Shown: positions 9,589 to 24,148 of the stretch, one piece after another | Layout of the letters: each line of letters starts with the position of its first letter | Numbering within the stretch: the first letter of the stretch is position 1 | Source: Escherichia sp. ESNIH1 | GTDB lineage: Bacteria; Pseudomonadota; Gammaproteobacteria; Enterobacterales; Enterobacteriaceae | Assembly (NCBI GenBank): GCA_002918705.1 | Contig: PQKR01000005.1 | Coordinates: forward strand, 62,001 to 126,000 | Length of the DNA: 64,000 bases | Reading direction: 5' to 3' | Program-made: the position numbers and the translations under genes | Notes under the pieces: model-generated | Told to the model about the DNA's origin: nothing | The model's input: only the letters and a program-made list of their open reading frames with translations | The model's database searches: none

Positions 9589-11094
9589 ATGGAAACCAAA
9601 GATCTGATTGTGATAGGCGGGGGCATCAACGGTGCCGGTATCGCGGCAGACGCCGCCGGGCGTGGCCTCTCCGTGCTCATGCTGGAGGCAAACGATCTGG
9701 CCTGTGCCACCTCTTCGGCCAGCTCCAAGCTGATCCACGGCGGTCTGCGCTACCTTGAGCACTATGAGTTTCGTCTGGTGAGCGAAGCGCTGGCGGAGCG
9801 TGAGGTGCTGCTGCAGATGGCGCCGCATATCGCCTTCCCAATGCGTTTTCGCCTGCCGCACCGTCCGCATCTGCGTCCGGCGTGGATGATCCGCATCGGC
9901 CTGTTTATGTACGATCACCTGGGCAAACGCACCAGCCTGCCCGGCTCTACCGGCTTGCGTTTTGGCTCAGAGTCGGTGCTGAAGCCGGAGATCGTGCGCG
10001 GATTCGAATATTCTGACTGCTGGGTAGACGATGCGCGGCTGGTCGTGGCGAATGCGCAGATGGTGGTGCGTAAAGGCGGCGAAGTGTTAACGCGTACCCG
10101 GGCGACCGCGGCACGTCGGGAGAACGGTCTGTGGATCGTCGAAGCCGAAGACGTCGATACCGGCGAGAAGTACCGCTGGCAGGCGCGCGGCCTGGTGAAT
10201 GCTACCGGTCCGTGGGTAAAACAGTTCTTTGACGAGGGGATGCAGCTGCCGTCTCCGTATGGTATCCGCCTGATCAAAGGCAGCCATATCGTGGTGCCGC
10301 GCGTCCACTCGCAGAAGCAGGCCTATATTCTACAGAACGAAGATAAGCGGATCGTGTTTGTGATCCCGTGGATGGACGAGTTCTCCATTATTGGCACTAC
10401 CGACGTGGAGTATAAGGGCGATGCGAAGCACGTTGAGATCGACGAGAGTGAGATTAACTACCTGCTGAAGGTCTATAACGCGCACTTTAAAAAGCCGCTA
10501 ACCCGGAACGATATCGTCTGGACCTACTCCGGCGTACGTCCGCTCTGCGACGACGAGTCCGACTCACCGCAGGCGATCACCCGCGACTATACCCTGGATA
10601 TTCGCGATGACGAGGGCAAAGCACCCCTGCTCTCCGTCTTCGGCGGCAAGCTGACCACCTATCGCAAGCTGGCCGAGCACGCGCTGGAGAAGCTGACGCC
10701 GTACTATAGCGGCATCGGCCCGGCGTGGACCAGGGAGTGCGTGCTGCCCGGGGGCGATATTGCCGGTGACCGGGACGACTACGCGGCGAAGCTGCGCCGT
10801 CGCTATCCGTTTATCAGCGAGCCGCTGGCGCGCCACTACGCCCGTACCTACGGCAGCAACAGCGAGCTGATCCTTGCCGGTATGACGTCGATTGAAGCGC
10901 TGGGGGAGAACTTCGGCCATGAGTTCTACGAGGCCGAGCTGCGCTATCTTGCAGAGCATGAGTGGGTACGCCGCCTCGATGATGCTATCTGGCGTCGGAC
11001 GAAAGCAGGCATGTGGCTGAACGCGGAGCAGCAGTCGCGGGTGGCCCAGTGGCTGGCCAGCTGGGCTAAGCGTGAATTGTCATTGGCATCGTGA
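9589..11094 (+). CDS. glpD: Aerobic glycerol-3-phosphate dehydrogenase
   Basis: GlpD is the FAD-dependent, membrane-associated dehydrogenase that oxidises sn-glycerol 3-phosphate to dihydroxyacetone phosphate and passes electrons to the quinone pool. The 501-residue protein starts METKDLIVIGGG at ATG 9589, behind a GAGGTG ribosome-binding sequence. An upstream ATG at 9574 falls inside the operator region and is not used. The FAD-binding GGGINGAG is at residues 10-17, followed by SSKLIHGGLRYLEHYEF and, late, the SGVRPLCDDESDSP motif. It is monocistronic and ends in a REP pair shared with the convergent glgP. Confidence 0.98.
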   Translation: METKDLIVIGGGINGAGIAADAAGRGLSVLMLEANDLACATSSASSKLIHGGLRYLEHYEFRLVSEALAEREVLLQMAPHIAFPMRFRLPHRPHLRPAWMIRIGLFMYDHLGKRTSLPGSTGLRFGSESVLKPEIVRGFEYSDCWVDDARLVVANAQMVVRKGGEVLTRTRATAARRENGLWIVEAEDVDTGEKYRWQARGLVNATGPWVKQFFDEGMQLPSPYGIRLIKGSHIVVPRVHSQKQAYILQNEDKRIVFVIPWMDEFSIIGTTDVEYKGDAKHVEIDESEINYLLKVYNAHFKKPLTRNDIVWTYSGVRPLCDDESDSPQAITRDYTLDIRDDEGKAPLLSVFGGKLTTYRKLAEHALEKLTPYYSGIGPAWTRECVLPGGDIAGDRDDYAAKLRRRYPFISEPLARHYARTYGSNSELILAGMTSIEALGENFGHEFYEAELRYLAEHEWVRRLDDAIWRRTKAGMWLNAEQQSRVAQWLASWAKRELSLAS

Positions 11095-11106
11095 TTGAGA
11101 TAGAAA

Positions 11107-11171
11107 CGCCGGGCGGCACTGCGTTTGCCCGGCCTACGCCCAGGCCCGGTAAGCATAGCGCCACCGGGCGT
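11107..11171. repeat. REP pair between glpD and glgP
   Basis: Two inverted REP units (GCCGGGCGGCACTGCG and AGCGCCACCGGGCG) fill the gap between the convergent genes. They may act as a shared bidirectional barrier to transcription or exonucleases. Confidence 0.85.
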
Positions 11172-11174
11172 TTT

Positions 11175-15075
<3,901 letters not shown>

Positions 15076-15092
15076 TCTCGCTCCTGTTAAAA

Positions 15093-15120
15093 ACCGCTAC
15101 CGCATGCAAGCGGTAGCGGT
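15093..15120 (-). other. Hairpin in the glgC-glgA spacer
   Basis: A perfect 11-bp inverted repeat (ACCGCTACCGC at 15093-15103 and its complement at 15110-15120) encloses a 6-base loop in the 92-base gap between glgC and glgA. No T-run follows, so it is not a typical intrinsic terminator. It could be an RNA stabiliser or processing site within the operon message. Confidence 0.7.
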
Positions 15121-15167
15121 AAACCAGCACGCGGACCCCTTCCGCGCAAGGTTATGATTTGATGCCG

Positions 15168-16451
15168 TCACTCTTTTAATTTGCTTAACATCTCACGCGT
15201 GACCAGCACAATGCCTTCCTCTGAACGGTAGAACCGACGGGCATCCTCTTCTGCATTTTCACCGATCACCATGCCCTCAGGAATTTTACAGGCGCGGTCG
15301 ATGACGCAGCGGCGCAGGCGGCACGAACGTCCTACCCAGACATCCGGCAGCAGAACCGACGAGTCGATATTGCAGAATGAGTTAACGCGCACGCGCGGGA
15401 ACAGCACCGACTGCACCACCACCGAACCGGAGATAATGCAGCCCCCCGACACCAGCGAATTAAGCGTCATGCCGTGACTACCGGATCTATCCTGTACAAA
15501 TTTAGCAGGCGGTAGCGATTCCATGTGGGTTCGGATAGGCCAATTTTGATCGTACATATCCAGTTCAGGGGTGACGGAGGCAAGATCGAGGTTAGCCTTC
15601 CAGTATGCCTCCAGGGTTCCTACGTCGCGCCAGTAGGGCTCTGCGTCCGGATCCGACTGCACGCAGGAGTGCGGGAACGCATGGGCAAAGGCCTCACCCG
15701 CTCTCGTTACTTTCGGGATAATATCTTTACCGAAATCGTGATTAGAGGTTTCATCCTTGTCATCCTCCTCAAGCAGCTCATAGAGATAGTCTGCATCGAA
15801 AATGTAGATCCCCATGCTGGCGAGCGATTTAGTGTCATCCCCCGGCATGGTAGGCGGGTTGGCTGGCTTCTCAACGAAATCGATTACTTTTTCGTTTTCA
15901 TCTACTGCCATGACGCCGAACGCCGTTGCTTCTGCTTTAGGCACCGGCAGGCAGGCGACGGTGCAGCGTGCGCCCTTCTCAACGTGGTCGATCAGCATGC
16001 GCGAGTAGTCCTGCTTATAGATGTGATCGCCCGCGAGGATCACGACATACTCCGCGTTATAGCGGCGAATGATGTCGAGGTTCTGGGTGACCGCATCCGC
16101 CGTGCCGCGATACCAGTTTTCACCGTGCACGCGCTGCTGGGCGGGGAGGAGATCGACAAACTCGTTCATCTCTTCGCTAAAGAAGGACCAGCCGCGCTGG
16201 ATATGCTGCACCAGGGTGTGTGACTGATACTGAGTGATTACGCCGATACGACGGATACCGGAGTTAAGACAGTTGGAGAGCGCAAAATCAATGATACGGA
16301 ACTTGCCGCCAAAGTGTACCGCAGGCTTGGCGCGTGTGGTGGTCAAGTCTTTGAGACGCGTGCCGCGCCCTCCCGCCAGGATCAGGGCTACAGATTTTAA
16401 TGGGAGCTGGCGCGCTAACATTAGCGGATCGTTTTTATCAAATCTAACCAT
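15168..16451 (-). CDS. glgC: Glucose-1-phosphate adenylyltransferase (ADP-glucose pyrophosphorylase)
   Basis: GlgC makes ADP-glucose from ATP and glucose 1-phosphate, the committed and allosterically regulated step of glycogen synthesis. The protein is 427 residues from ATG 16451 ([15 protein letters not shown]), preceded by an AGGAG sequence. A frame 12 codons longer ([12 protein letters not shown]) would run over that ribosome-binding site and is rejected. The nucleotide-binding [13 protein letters not shown] is near residues 37-49, with [20 protein letters not shown] next to it (activator- and phosphate-binding lysine). The C-terminal half shows the left-handed beta-helix hexapeptide pattern. 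It follows glgX by 14 bases. The C-terminus is a few residues shorter than in E. coli. Confidence 0.97.
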   Translation of the reverse strand: MVRFDKNDPLMLARQLPLKSVALILAGGRGTRLKDLTTTRAKPAVHFGGKFRIIDFALSNCLNSGIRRIGVITQYQSHTLVQHIQRGWSFFSEEMNEFVDLLPAQQRVHGENWYRGTADAVTQNLDIIRRYNAEYVVILAGDHIYKQDYSRMLIDHVEKGARCTVACLPVPKAEATAFGVMAVDENEKVIDFVEKPANPPTMPGDDTKSLASMGIYIFDADYLYELLEEDDKDETSNHDFGKDIIPKVTRAGEAFAHAFPHSCVQSDPDAEPYWRDVGTLEAYWKANLDLASVTPELDMYDQNWPIRTHMESLPPAKFVQDRSGSHGMTLNSLVSGGCIISGSVVVQSVLFPRVRVNSFCNIDSSVLLPDVWVGRSCRLRRCVIDRACKIPEGMVIGENAEEDARRFYRSEEGIVLVTREMLSKLKE

Positions 16452-16465
16452 GATGAACTCCTTTT

Positions 16466-18442
16466 TTATGACCTTCGAAAAACGCATACTCCATGCGCGG
16501 GCCCATGCCAGACAGCCACTACCACCGGATTATCCTCACCGGCAAATGGAGGAACGGCGCGCCATTCCCCGTCGGGTAATACAATTTCTGTAACCTTATC
16601 CGTATTGTTCAGCGTAATCAGGAAACGGTCTGAAAGCAGGATTTGCAGACGGCCTACCCCATGCTCCCACTCCCGCACGCTTAAAGGCTGGGCATCCTTG
16701 TTCAGCCAGCTGACGTTGCCGTCACCCTCTTCCCACCAGGCATTATTGGTTAACGCCGGTACCTGCTGGCGAAGATGGATTAAGGTGGCCACAAAGGTGG
16801 TCAGCCCGTCATTTGCCTTTTCCCAATCAAGCCAGGTCAGCGCGTTGTCCTGGCAATAGGCATTATTGTTACCATGCTGGCTGTGTCCCTGTTCATCACC
16901 CGCCAGCAGCATCGGCGTACCTTGTGACAGCAGCAGCGTGACCAGTAGGGCATGGACACTGTCTCGTCGCCGCTCAATCACATACAACGAACCGCCTAGT
17001 CCTTCTGTACCATGATTATTGCTGTGATTATTGTTAGAGCCATCGCGATTCTCTTCGCCGTTGGCCTCGTTGTGTTTATGGTTAAAACAGACGCAGTCGC
17101 GTAGCGTAAACCCGTCGTGCGCCGTCACCAGGTTGATCGACGCGGCGGGAAGACGCCCGCTGCGCCTGAACACATCCCCCGAGCCGGCAAAGCGCGTGGC
17201 AAAGCGGCCCAAAGAGATATCCTTCGCCAGCCAGAAGCGGCGCGAGGCATCGCGAAACTGATCGTTCCACTCGGCAAACAGCGGCGGAAAATTGCCGACC
17301 TGGTAACCGCCTTCGCCCACGTCCCACGGCTCGGCAATCAGCTTGACCGCCGAGAGCACCGGATCGTTTTTTATCGCCTCAAACAGCGGCGCACAGGGGT
17401 CAAAATGCGGCGTGCGCCCCATCACCGTCGCTAAATCAAAGCGGAAGCCGTCGATGTGGTAGGTGTCTACCCAATGCCGTAGGCACTGGTGGGCATACTC
17501 CACCACGCCAGGATGGCTCAGGTTCAGCGTGTTGCCGCAGCCGGTCCAGTTAACGTAGTCGCCGTTCTCCCTGATCCAATAATAGCTACGGTTATCGATT
17601 CCGCGCAGGGAGAAGGTGGGGCCTTCAATATCGACCTCGGCGCTGTGGTTCAAGACGATATCGAGGATCACCTCAATACCGGCTTTGTGCAGCGCTTTGA
17701 CCGCCTCGCAAAACTCCTGCAGGGCGCGGTCAGGATCGCTGGCGTAGCGCGGATCGAGGGCAAACATCGCCAGCGGGTTGTAGCCCCAGTAGTTGCTTAA
17801 GCCCAGCCGCTGCAGGCGCGGCTCGCTGGCAAAATGCGCCACCGGCAGCAGCTCCAGAGCGGTGATCCCCAGCCGTTTAAAGTAAGCGATCATCACCGGA
17901 TGACCGAGGGCTCTGTAGGTGCCGCGTATCTTTTCCGGAATAGCCGGATGCAAATACGTTAGACCTTTGACATGCGCCTCATAGATCACCGTCTTGCCCC
18001 AGGGCGTACGCGGTGGCGCGTCGTCTTCCCAGTCAAACGCCTCATTAACGACCACGCTTTTGGGCGCAATAGCCGCGTTATTATGAGGGTCGGCAATATC
18101 AAAACCGCCGTGGAAGAGATCATGATCGATAGCATCGCCGTCGACACGGCGGGCGCAGGGGTCGATCAGCAGTTTGGTCGGATTGAAGCGGTGGCCCGCA
18201 GCCGGATCCCACGGGCCGTGCACCCGGAAGCCATAGCGTATGCCGGGACGCGCCTTCTCCAGAAAACCGTGCCAGACGTCGCCAGTGCGGTCAGGCAGGT
18301 CGTAACGCTGTTCATTCTCCTCATCGTCAAAGATGCAGAGCTCAACCCGCTCTGCGTTTGCCGAGAAGAGCGTGAAATTCACGCCGTTGCCTTCATAATG
18401 CGCGCCAAGTGGCGCAGGCTTGCCTGCCGCCAGCTTCGTCAT
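16466..18442 (-). CDS. glgX: Glycogen debranching enzyme
   Basis: GlgX is a GH13 enzyme that hydrolyses alpha-1,6 branch points of phosphorylase-limit glycogen. The 658-residue protein has an N-terminal CBM48-like domain, then the GH13 barrel. The catalytic aspartate lies in [15 protein letters not shown], the acid/base glutamate in [10 protein letters not shown], and the third carboxylate in [11 protein letters not shown]. Its ATG overlaps the glgB stop by four bases (ATGA), so translation of the two is probably coupled. Length matches E. coli GlgX (657) closely. Confidence 0.97.
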   Translation of the reverse strand: MTKLAAGKPAPLGAHYEGNGVNFTLFSANAERVELCIFDDEENEQRYDLPDRTGDVWHGFLEKARPGIRYGFRVHGPWDPAAGHRFNPTKLLIDPCARRVDGDAIDHDLFHGGFDIADPHNNAAIAPKSVVVNEAFDWEDDAPPRTPWGKTVIYEAHVKGLTYLHPAIPEKIRGTYRALGHPVMIAYFKRLGITALELLPVAHFASEPRLQRLGLSNYWGYNPLAMFALDPRYASDPDRALQEFCEAVKALHKAGIEVILDIVLNHSAEVDIEGPTFSLRGIDNRSYYWIRENGDYVNWTGCGNTLNLSHPGVVEYAHQCLRHWVDTYHIDGFRFDLATVMGRTPHFDPCAPLFEAIKNDPVLSAVKLIAEPWDVGEGGYQVGNFPPLFAEWNDQFRDASRRFWLAKDISLGRFATRFAGSGDVFRRSGRLPAASINLVTAHDGFTLRDCVCFNHKHNEANGEENRDGSNNNHSNNHGTEGLGGSLYVIERRRDSVHALLVTLLLSQGTPMLLAGDEQGHSQHGNNNAYCQDNALTWLDWEKANDGLTTFVATLIHLRQQVPALTNNAWWEEGDGNVSWLNKDAQPLSVREWEHGVGRLQILLSDRFLITLNNTDKVTEIVLPDGEWRAVPPFAGEDNPVVVAVWHGPAHGVCVFRRS

Positions 18443-20625
18443 TCACCCTCCCTGACCAGCCAGATGGTGGAGAGCGGCGGCAGCGTCAGACAGAGCGAGT
18501 TATCGCGACCGTGGCTTGGGATCGCATCACTGTGCACGGTGCCGTAATTCCCCATATTGCTGCCGTGATAGTGTACTGAATCGGTGTTCAGCGCCTCACG
18601 CCAGCGGCCCGGCTGATTAACGCCAAAGCGGTATTCATGGCGCGGCTCCGGCGTAAAGTTGCTGGCCACGATAATTTCATTGCCGGCTTTATCCCGACGT
18701 ACAAAGATAAACACCGAGCGTTGGTTATCGTCGACCACCAGCCACTCGAAACCATAGCGATCGAAATCCAGCTCGTGCAGCGCTTTATGGTGACGGTAGG
18801 TGGAATTGAGATCGCGTACCAGCCGCTGGACGCCGTGGTGCCAGTTATCGCCGCCCTCCAGCAGATGCCAGTCAAGGCTGCTGTCATGGTTCCACTCGCG
18901 CCCCTGGGCAAACTCATTGCCCATAAAGAGCAGCTTTTTACCCGGGAAGCCCCACATCCAGCCGTAGTAAGCGCGCAGGTTGGCAAACTTCTGCCATGCA
19001 TCACCCGGCATCCGGTCAAGAATGGACTTTTTACCGTGCACAACTTCATCGTGCGACAGCGGCAGAACGAAGTTCTCGGTGTAGTTGTAGAGCATCCCGA
19101 ACGTCAGCTTATCGTGATGGTACTGACGATAGATGGGATCGAGCTTAAAGTAGTCGAGGGTGTCATGCATCCAGCCCAGGTTCCACTTGTACCAGAAGCC
19201 CAGCCCACCGTTAGCCGGTGGCCGCGATACGCCCGGAAAATCGGTAGACTCTTCGGCCATGCTCACCGCCCCTGGCACCTGCTCTCCTAGCTTACGGTTG
19301 GTGCTGCGCAGGAACTCGATAGCTTCCAGGTTCTCGCGACCGCCAAACTCGTTGGGGATCCACTCCCCCTCTTTGCGGCTGTAGTCACGGTAGATCATGG
19401 AAGCCACCGCATCGACGCGCAGGGCGTCAATACCAAAGCGCTCAACCCAGTAAAGGGCGTTGCCCACCAGATAGTTGCTAACCTCACGGCGACCGTAGTT
19501 GTAGATCAGCGTGTTCCAGTCCTGATGGTAGCCCTCGCGCGGATCGCTATGCTCATAGAGATCGGTGCCGTCGAACTCGGCGAGGCCAAACTCGTCGGAG
19601 GGGAAGTGGCCGGGGACCCAGTCGAGGATCACATTCAGGCCCGCCGCGTGGGCAGCCTTAATAAAGTAGCGGAAATCATCCCGTGTGCCGAAGCGGCGGG
19701 TCGGCGCATAGAGGCCCGTGGGCTGGTAGCCCCAGCTACCGTCAAACGGATGCTCGTTGACCGGCATCAGCTCTAAGTGGGTGAAGCCCATCCACTTCGC
19801 ATAGGGAACCAGCTGCTCTGCCAGCTCGCGGTAGCTCAGCCAGAAGTTATTGTCGGTATGGCGACGCCAGGAGCCGAGGTGCACCTCATAGATAGAGATG
19901 GGCTGATCAAACTCATTGGCGCGCCTGCGCTCTTCGGTCTGCTCAACCTTCTCCGGCAGGCCGCAGATCATGGAGGCGGTCTCCGGACGCATCTGCGCCT
20001 CGAAGGCATAGGGGTCGGCTTTGATGCGTAAGTTGCCGTGGGCATCAATCATCTCAAATTTGTAGATCTGCCCATGCTGCGCGCCGGGGATAAACAGCTC
20101 CCAGATGCCGGACTCTTTACGCAGGCGCATCGGATGGCGACGACCATCCCAGTAGTTAAATTCGCCTACTACCGAGACGCGTCGGGCGTTGGGCGCCCAG
20201 ACGGAGAATTTGGTACCGGTGACCCCATCCATTGTATCGGCATGTGCACCTAAGGTTTCATACGGACGCAGGTGCGTCCCCTCTGACAGTAGCCAGGCAT
20301 CTAAGTCCTGCAGCAGAGGGCCGAAGCGGTAAGGATCGTCTATCAGGTTAGCGTGATCGTGCCAGTGAACGGCAAGCTGATAGCGGAAAGGATTTTTACG
20401 GCGTTGAATGATACCGGCAAAGAAGCCGCGTGAATCAAGGCACTCTAGTCTGGCCAGTTTACGTCCGGTTTTCGTTTCGATAACCCACACTTCGGTGGCG
20501 TCAGGTAGCAACGCGCGGACTTCCAGTCCGGCATTGGTGCGATGCATACCGAGTACGGAAAAGGGATCCGCAAAATGGCCTGCTATTAGCGCGTTGATCA
20601 CGTCTCTATCGACAAGACTGGACAT
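18439..20625 (-). CDS. glgB: 1,4-alpha-glucan branching enzyme
   Basis: GlgB cuts alpha-1,4 chains and re-attaches the piece through an alpha-1,6 bond during glycogen synthesis. The protein is 728 residues from ATG 20625 ([16 protein letters not shown]), as in E. coli; the in-frame extension to 20655 lacks family support. GH13 residues are in place: the nucleophile in [17 protein letters not shown], the acid/base in [12 protein letters not shown] and the third carboxylate in [11 protein letters not shown]. It is the first gene of glgBXCAP, so the operon promoter should lie in 20626-20805, between it and the asd terminator. Confidence 0.98.
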   Translation of the reverse strand: MSSLVDRDVINALIAGHFADPFSVLGMHRTNAGLEVRALLPDATEVWVIETKTGRKLARLECLDSRGFFAGIIQRRKNPFRYQLAVHWHDHANLIDDPYRFGPLLQDLDAWLLSEGTHLRPYETLGAHADTMDGVTGTKFSVWAPNARRVSVVGEFNYWDGRRHPMRLRKESGIWELFIPGAQHGQIYKFEMIDAHGNLRIKADPYAFEAQMRPETASMICGLPEKVEQTEERRRANEFDQPISIYEVHLGSWRRHTDNNFWLSYRELAEQLVPYAKWMGFTHLELMPVNEHPFDGSWGYQPTGLYAPTRRFGTRDDFRYFIKAAHAAGLNVILDWVPGHFPSDEFGLAEFDGTDLYEHSDPREGYHQDWNTLIYNYGRREVSNYLVGNALYWVERFGIDALRVDAVASMIYRDYSRKEGEWIPNEFGGRENLEAIEFLRSTNRKLGEQVPGAVSMAEESTDFPGVSRPPANGGLGFWYKWNLGWMHDTLDYFKLDPIYRQYHHDKLTFGMLYNYTENFVLPLSHDEVVHGKKSILDRMPGDAWQKFANLRAYYGWMWGFPGKKLLFMGNEFAQGREWNHDSSLDWHLLEGGDNWHHGVQRLVRDLNSTYRHHKALHELDFDRYGFEWLVVDDNQRSVFIFVRRDKAGNEIIVASNFTPEPRHEYRFGVNQPGRWREALNTDSVHYHGSNMGNYGTVHSDAIPSHGRDNSLCLTLPPLSTIWLVREGE

Positions 20626-20805
20626 GGTTTTTTTATCCTGTTTTATATGTGCCACATTTTTTCGCCAGCCACATCCAGCTGGCCTGAAGCTGCTCCAACC
20701 TAAAGCATAGACAAGGGTTCCCCGGTCTCCTGATAAATTTGGCTGAATTGCGACTACATTATGTATTTAGCAAAATTATCGTTGTGTTTGTTCACAAAAA
20801 ATGTG

Positions 20806-20835
20806 CAAAAAAAAGGGGGTGACATTGCACCCCCT
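20806..20835 (-). terminator. Intrinsic terminator of asd
   Basis: On the minus strand an 8-bp stem (AGGGGGTG, loop CAATGT, CACCCCCT; plus-strand arms 20814-20821 and 20828-20835) is followed by eight Ts. It begins 15 bases past the asd stop and separates asd from the glg operon. Confidence 0.92.
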
Positions 20836-20850
20836 CTTAAACAGTTATCG

Positions 20851-21957
20851 TTACGCCAGCTGACGCAGCATCCGCCGCAGCGGCTCGGCGGCACCCCAAA
20901 GCAGCTGGTCGCCAACGGTGAAGGCGGAGAGGTACTCCGGTCCCATGTTGAGCTTGCGTAGACGGCCAACCGGGGTGGTCAGGGTGCCGGTTACCGCTGC
21001 CGGCGTCAGCTCCCGCATGGTGATCTCACGGTCGTTGGGCACCACTTTCGCCCACTGATTGTGGGCCGCCAGCAGAGACTCAACGGTCGGGATAGAGACA
21101 TCTTTCTTCAGCTTGATGGTGAAGGCCTGGCTATGGCAGCGCAGCGCGCCCACGCGCACGCAGAGGCCATCCACCGGGATCACCAGGTCGGTATTGAGGA
21201 TCTTGTTGGTCTCCGCCTGACCCTTCCACTCTTCACGGCTCTGGCCGTTATCGAGCTGTTTATCAATCCACGGGATCAGGCTGCCCGCCAGCGGTACACC
21301 GAAGTTGTCTACCGGCAGCTCGCCGCTGCGGGAGAGGGTGGTGACCTTACGCTCGATATCGAGGATAGCCGAGGCCGGATCCGCCAGCTCGCCTGCAACG
21401 TGGCTGTGAAGCTGGCCCATCTGCGCCAGCAGTTCACGCATGTGGCGCGCGCCGCCGCCGGAGGCTGCCTGGTAAGTAGCAACCGAAACCCAATCCACCA
21501 GATTCTCGGCAAACAGGCCGCCCAGCGACATCAACATCAGGCTGACGGTACAGTTGCCGCCGACAAAGGTTTTCACGCCGCTGTTCAGGCCCTGGGTAAT
21601 GACGTCCTGGTTGACCGGATCGAGAATGATGATGGCGTCATCTTTCATACGCAGCGAAGAGGCTGCGTCGATCCAGTAACCCTGCCAGCCGCTTTCACGA
21701 AGCTTTGGATAGATTTCATTGGTATAATCGCCGCCCTGGCAGGTGACAATAATGTCGAGTGCCTTCAGCGCCTCCAGATCAAATGCGTCCTGCAGCGTGC
21801 CCGCTGTGCCTGTACCGAAGGTCGGTGCCGGCTGGCCAAGCTGGGAGGTAGAGAAGAAGACAGGGCGAATGGCATCGAAATCGCGCTCTTCTACCATGCG
21901 TTGCATGAGTACAGAGCCGACCATTCCGCGCCAGCCGATAAAACCAACATTTTTCAT
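20851..21957 (-). CDS. asd: Aspartate-semialdehyde dehydrogenase
   Basis: Asd reduces aspartyl phosphate to aspartate semialdehyde with NADPH, the shared step toward lysine, diaminopimelate, threonine and methionine. The 368-residue protein has the NADP-binding [17 protein letters not shown] at the N-terminus and the catalytic cysteine in [12 protein letters not shown] (Cys136). It is a single-gene unit with a strong terminator, sitting between the glg operon and divergent yhgN. It is expected to be essential because cell-wall diaminopimelate depends on it. Confidence 0.98.
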   Translation of the reverse strand: MKNVGFIGWRGMVGSVLMQRMVEERDFDAIRPVFFSTSQLGQPAPTFGTGTAGTLQDAFDLEALKALDIIVTCQGGDYTNEIYPKLRESGWQGYWIDAASSLRMKDDAIIILDPVNQDVITQGLNSGVKTFVGGNCTVSLMLMSLGGLFAENLVDWVSVATYQAASGGGARHMRELLAQMGQLHSHVAGELADPASAILDIERKVTTLSRSGELPVDNFGVPLAGSLIPWIDKQLDNGQSREEWKGQAETNKILNTDLVIPVDGLCVRVGALRCHSQAFTIKLKKDVSIPTVESLLAAHNQWAKVVPNDREITMRELTPAAVTGTLTTPVGRLRKLNMGPEYLSAFTVGDQLLWGAAEPLRRMLRQLA

Positions 21958-22133
21958 AGCGTATTTCCTGCAGAGGTGTGTGCTGTTTGAGCAATCCAGA
22001 TCTTTTTACTGGTATACCTCACACATTACAAAATGCAGCTAAAGTCGCAAGTGAAATTAATCAATGATAGTGTCGCCGTCAGAAATAGCGCTTATCAGCG
22101 GCCGTTTAGGGCGTGCCTCAGGGAAACGAAGCA

Positions 22134-22727
22134 ATGAATGATATCCTCTCCATCGCGGTGCTGTTGATCCTGATTATGGATCCGCTTGGCAACCTGCCTA
22201 TCTTTATGTCGGTGCTGAAGCATACCGAGCCGAAGCGCCGCCGGGCGATTATGATCCGCGAGCTGCTGATCGCTCTGCTGCTGATGCTCATTTTCCTTTT
22301 TGCTGGCGAGAAGATCCTTTCATTCCTTAACCTGCGCGCCGAGACCGTCTCTATTTCCGGCGGCATCATCCTGTTTTTAATTGCTATTAAGATGATCTTC
22401 CCCAGCCCAGAGGGGGGTAGCTACGGCATGCCCGCCGGTGAAGAGCCGTTTATCGTGCCGCTGGCCATCCCGCTGGTGGCGGGCCCCACCCTGCTCGCCA
22501 CGCTCATGCTGCTGTCGCATCAGTACCCTAACCAGATGGGCCATCTGGTGATCGCCCTGATGCTGGCGTGGGGCGGCACGGTGGCGATCCTTCTGCAGTC
22601 GACGCTGTTTTTACGCCTGCTCGGCGCGAAAGGGGTTAACGCGCTGGAGCGCCTGATGGGGCTAGTGCTGGTAATGCTGGCAACCCAGATGTTCCTGGAC
22701 GGTATTCGGGTGTGGATGAAGGGGTAG
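22134..22727 (+). CDS. yhgN: MarC-family inner-membrane protein YhgN
   Basis: This 197-residue protein of the UPF0056/MarC family has about six hydrophobic segments and ends DGIRVWMKG. Characteristic stretches are ILIMDPLGNLPIFMSVLKHT near the N-terminus and FIVPLAIPLVAGPTLLATLM in the middle. The start MNDILS at 22134 matches E. coli YhgN; an ATG at 22113 is in frame but gives an untypical extension. A transport or stress role has been proposed for the family but its substrate is not established. It is divergent from asd. Confidence 0.94.
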   Translation: MNDILSIAVLLILIMDPLGNLPIFMSVLKHTEPKRRRAIMIRELLIALLLMLIFLFAGEKILSFLNLRAETVSISGGIILFLIAIKMIFPSPEGGSYGMPAGEEPFIVPLAIPLVAGPTLLATLMLLSHQYPNQMGHLVIALMLAWGGTVAILLQSTLFLRLLGAKGVNALERLMGLVLVMLATQMFLDGIRVWMKG

Positions 22728-22751
22728 TCATTTAAGCGTGCATTCAAGCTG

Positions 22752-22788
22752 TAGGCCCGGTCAGCGCAGCGCCACCGGGCCTATCAAC
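22752..22788. repeat. REP unit between yhgN and gntU
   Basis: One palindromic unit (TAGGCCCGGTCAGCG and CGCCACCGGGCCTA) lies in the convergent gap. Confidence 0.8.
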
Positions 22789-22790
22789 CA

Positions 22791-24131
22791 TTAGCTCAGC
22801 AGCGAGAAGGCAATCATTCCGACAATGGCGCCCGTGGTGCCGAGGATGGTCTCCATCATCGTCCACGTCTTCAGCGTCTGTGCTTCGGTTGCGCCGGTAA
22901 ACTTACCAAACAGCCAGAAGCCCGCGTCGTTGACGTGGCTGACCACGATAGAGCCGCCCGCGATGCAGATCGACAGCGCAGCCATCTGTGCGCCGGAGAA
23001 GTGCAGCTGCTCAATGACCGGCATCACCAGACCCACCGCGGTCAGACAGGCCACCGTTGCCGATCCCTGAATAATACGCACCGCCGCAGCCAGCACGAAG
23101 CAGGTAATCGCGATGGGCAGGCCCATGCCGGTCAACGCTTCGCCCAGGGCCGGACCCACGCCGGAATCCACCAGCACCTGCTTAAAGACGCCGCCCGCAC
23201 CGATCACCAGCAGGATAATGCCTGCCGGCTGCAACGCCGTGCCGCAGATCGCCATCACTTTGTCTTTCGCCATCCCCTGACGGTACGCCAGACCGTAGAT
23301 GGCCACCAGGCACGCCACCAGGATGGCGGTAAACGGATGGCCGATAAACTCCAGCCACTCGTAGAGCGTGGAGCCCTGCTCAACGAAACGGGCGGCGATG
23401 GTTTTCAGGCCGACCAGCACCAGCGGCAGCAGGATCAGCGCCAGGCTGAAGCCAAACGACGGCATCTTACCCTCGCCGAGATGCGGCTCGCTGATGTCAT
23501 CCGGAATATGCAGCTCAACGTAGCGGCTGATAAAGTTGCCCCATAGCGGACCGGCAACCAGCATGCCAGGGATCGCCGCGCAGAGGCCGATGAGGATCAT
23601 CCAGCCAAAGTCGGCATGCATCTGGGACGCCAGCAGCATCGGCGCGGGTCCCGGCAACAGGAAGGCCGCCGCCGCCGCAACCCCGGCGAAGAGCGGAATC
23701 ACCAGCTTCACCAGGTTCGTGCCGGTGTGGCGCGCCATCGAGAACGCGACGCTGATCAGCAGCACAATCGCGACCTCAAAGAAGAGCGGCAGTGCGCAGA
23801 TCAGCCCGGCAAGGCCGATGGCATAGTGCGCCCGGCTGTGGCCGAAGGATTTCAGCATCTTGACCGCGATCTGATCCACCGCGCCGGTCTCATGCAGAAT
23901 CTTGCCGAACATCGCCCCCAGCGCGACCACTATCGCGAGGAAGCCCAGCGTGCCGCCCATGCCTTTTTCCATCGTTTTGGCAATCGCATCGAGCGGCATC
24001 CCAGAAAACAACCCAGCGCCAATAGAAACCACCATCAAAGCAATGAAGGCGTGAAGACGTGCCTTCATCACTAAAAACAGCAGCAGCAAAACCGAGCCGA
24101 CCGCTGTCAAAACAAGCGTTAAAGTACCCAC
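22791..24131 (-). CDS. gntU: Low-affinity gluconate transporter
   Basis: GntU is an inner-membrane gluconate:H+ symporter of the GntP family. The 446-residue protein is hydrophobic throughout, with family stretches such as VALGAMFGKILHETGAVDQ, CALPLFFEVAIVLLISVAF and SIVVSHVNDAGFWLFG. It lies 17 bases after gntK, so gntK and gntU are probably one transcript under the GntR operators at 24701-24728. Imported gluconate is phosphorylated by GntK for the Entner-Doudoroff pathway. Confidence 0.97.
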   Translation of the reverse strand: MGTLTLVLTAVGSVLLLLFLVMKARLHAFIALMVVSIGAGLFSGMPLDAIAKTMEKGMGGTLGFLAIVVALGAMFGKILHETGAVDQIAVKMLKSFGHSRAHYAIGLAGLICALPLFFEVAIVLLISVAFSMARHTGTNLVKLVIPLFAGVAAAAAFLLPGPAPMLLASQMHADFGWMILIGLCAAIPGMLVAGPLWGNFISRYVELHIPDDISEPHLGEGKMPSFGFSLALILLPLVLVGLKTIAARFVEQGSTLYEWLEFIGHPFTAILVACLVAIYGLAYRQGMAKDKVMAICGTALQPAGIILLVIGAGGVFKQVLVDSGVGPALGEALTGMGLPIAITCFVLAAAVRIIQGSATVACLTAVGLVMPVIEQLHFSGAQMAALSICIAGGSIVVSHVNDAGFWLFGKFTGATEAQTLKTWTMMETILGTTGAIVGMIAFSLLS

Positions 24132-24148
24132 TGTACTGCCTTAGTCTT

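Noticed and set aside
20785-20800. TTGTGTTTGTTCACAA before the glg operon as a CRP site
   Set aside because: It is symmetric, but the distance between the TGTG and CACA arms is two bases too short for the CRP consensus.
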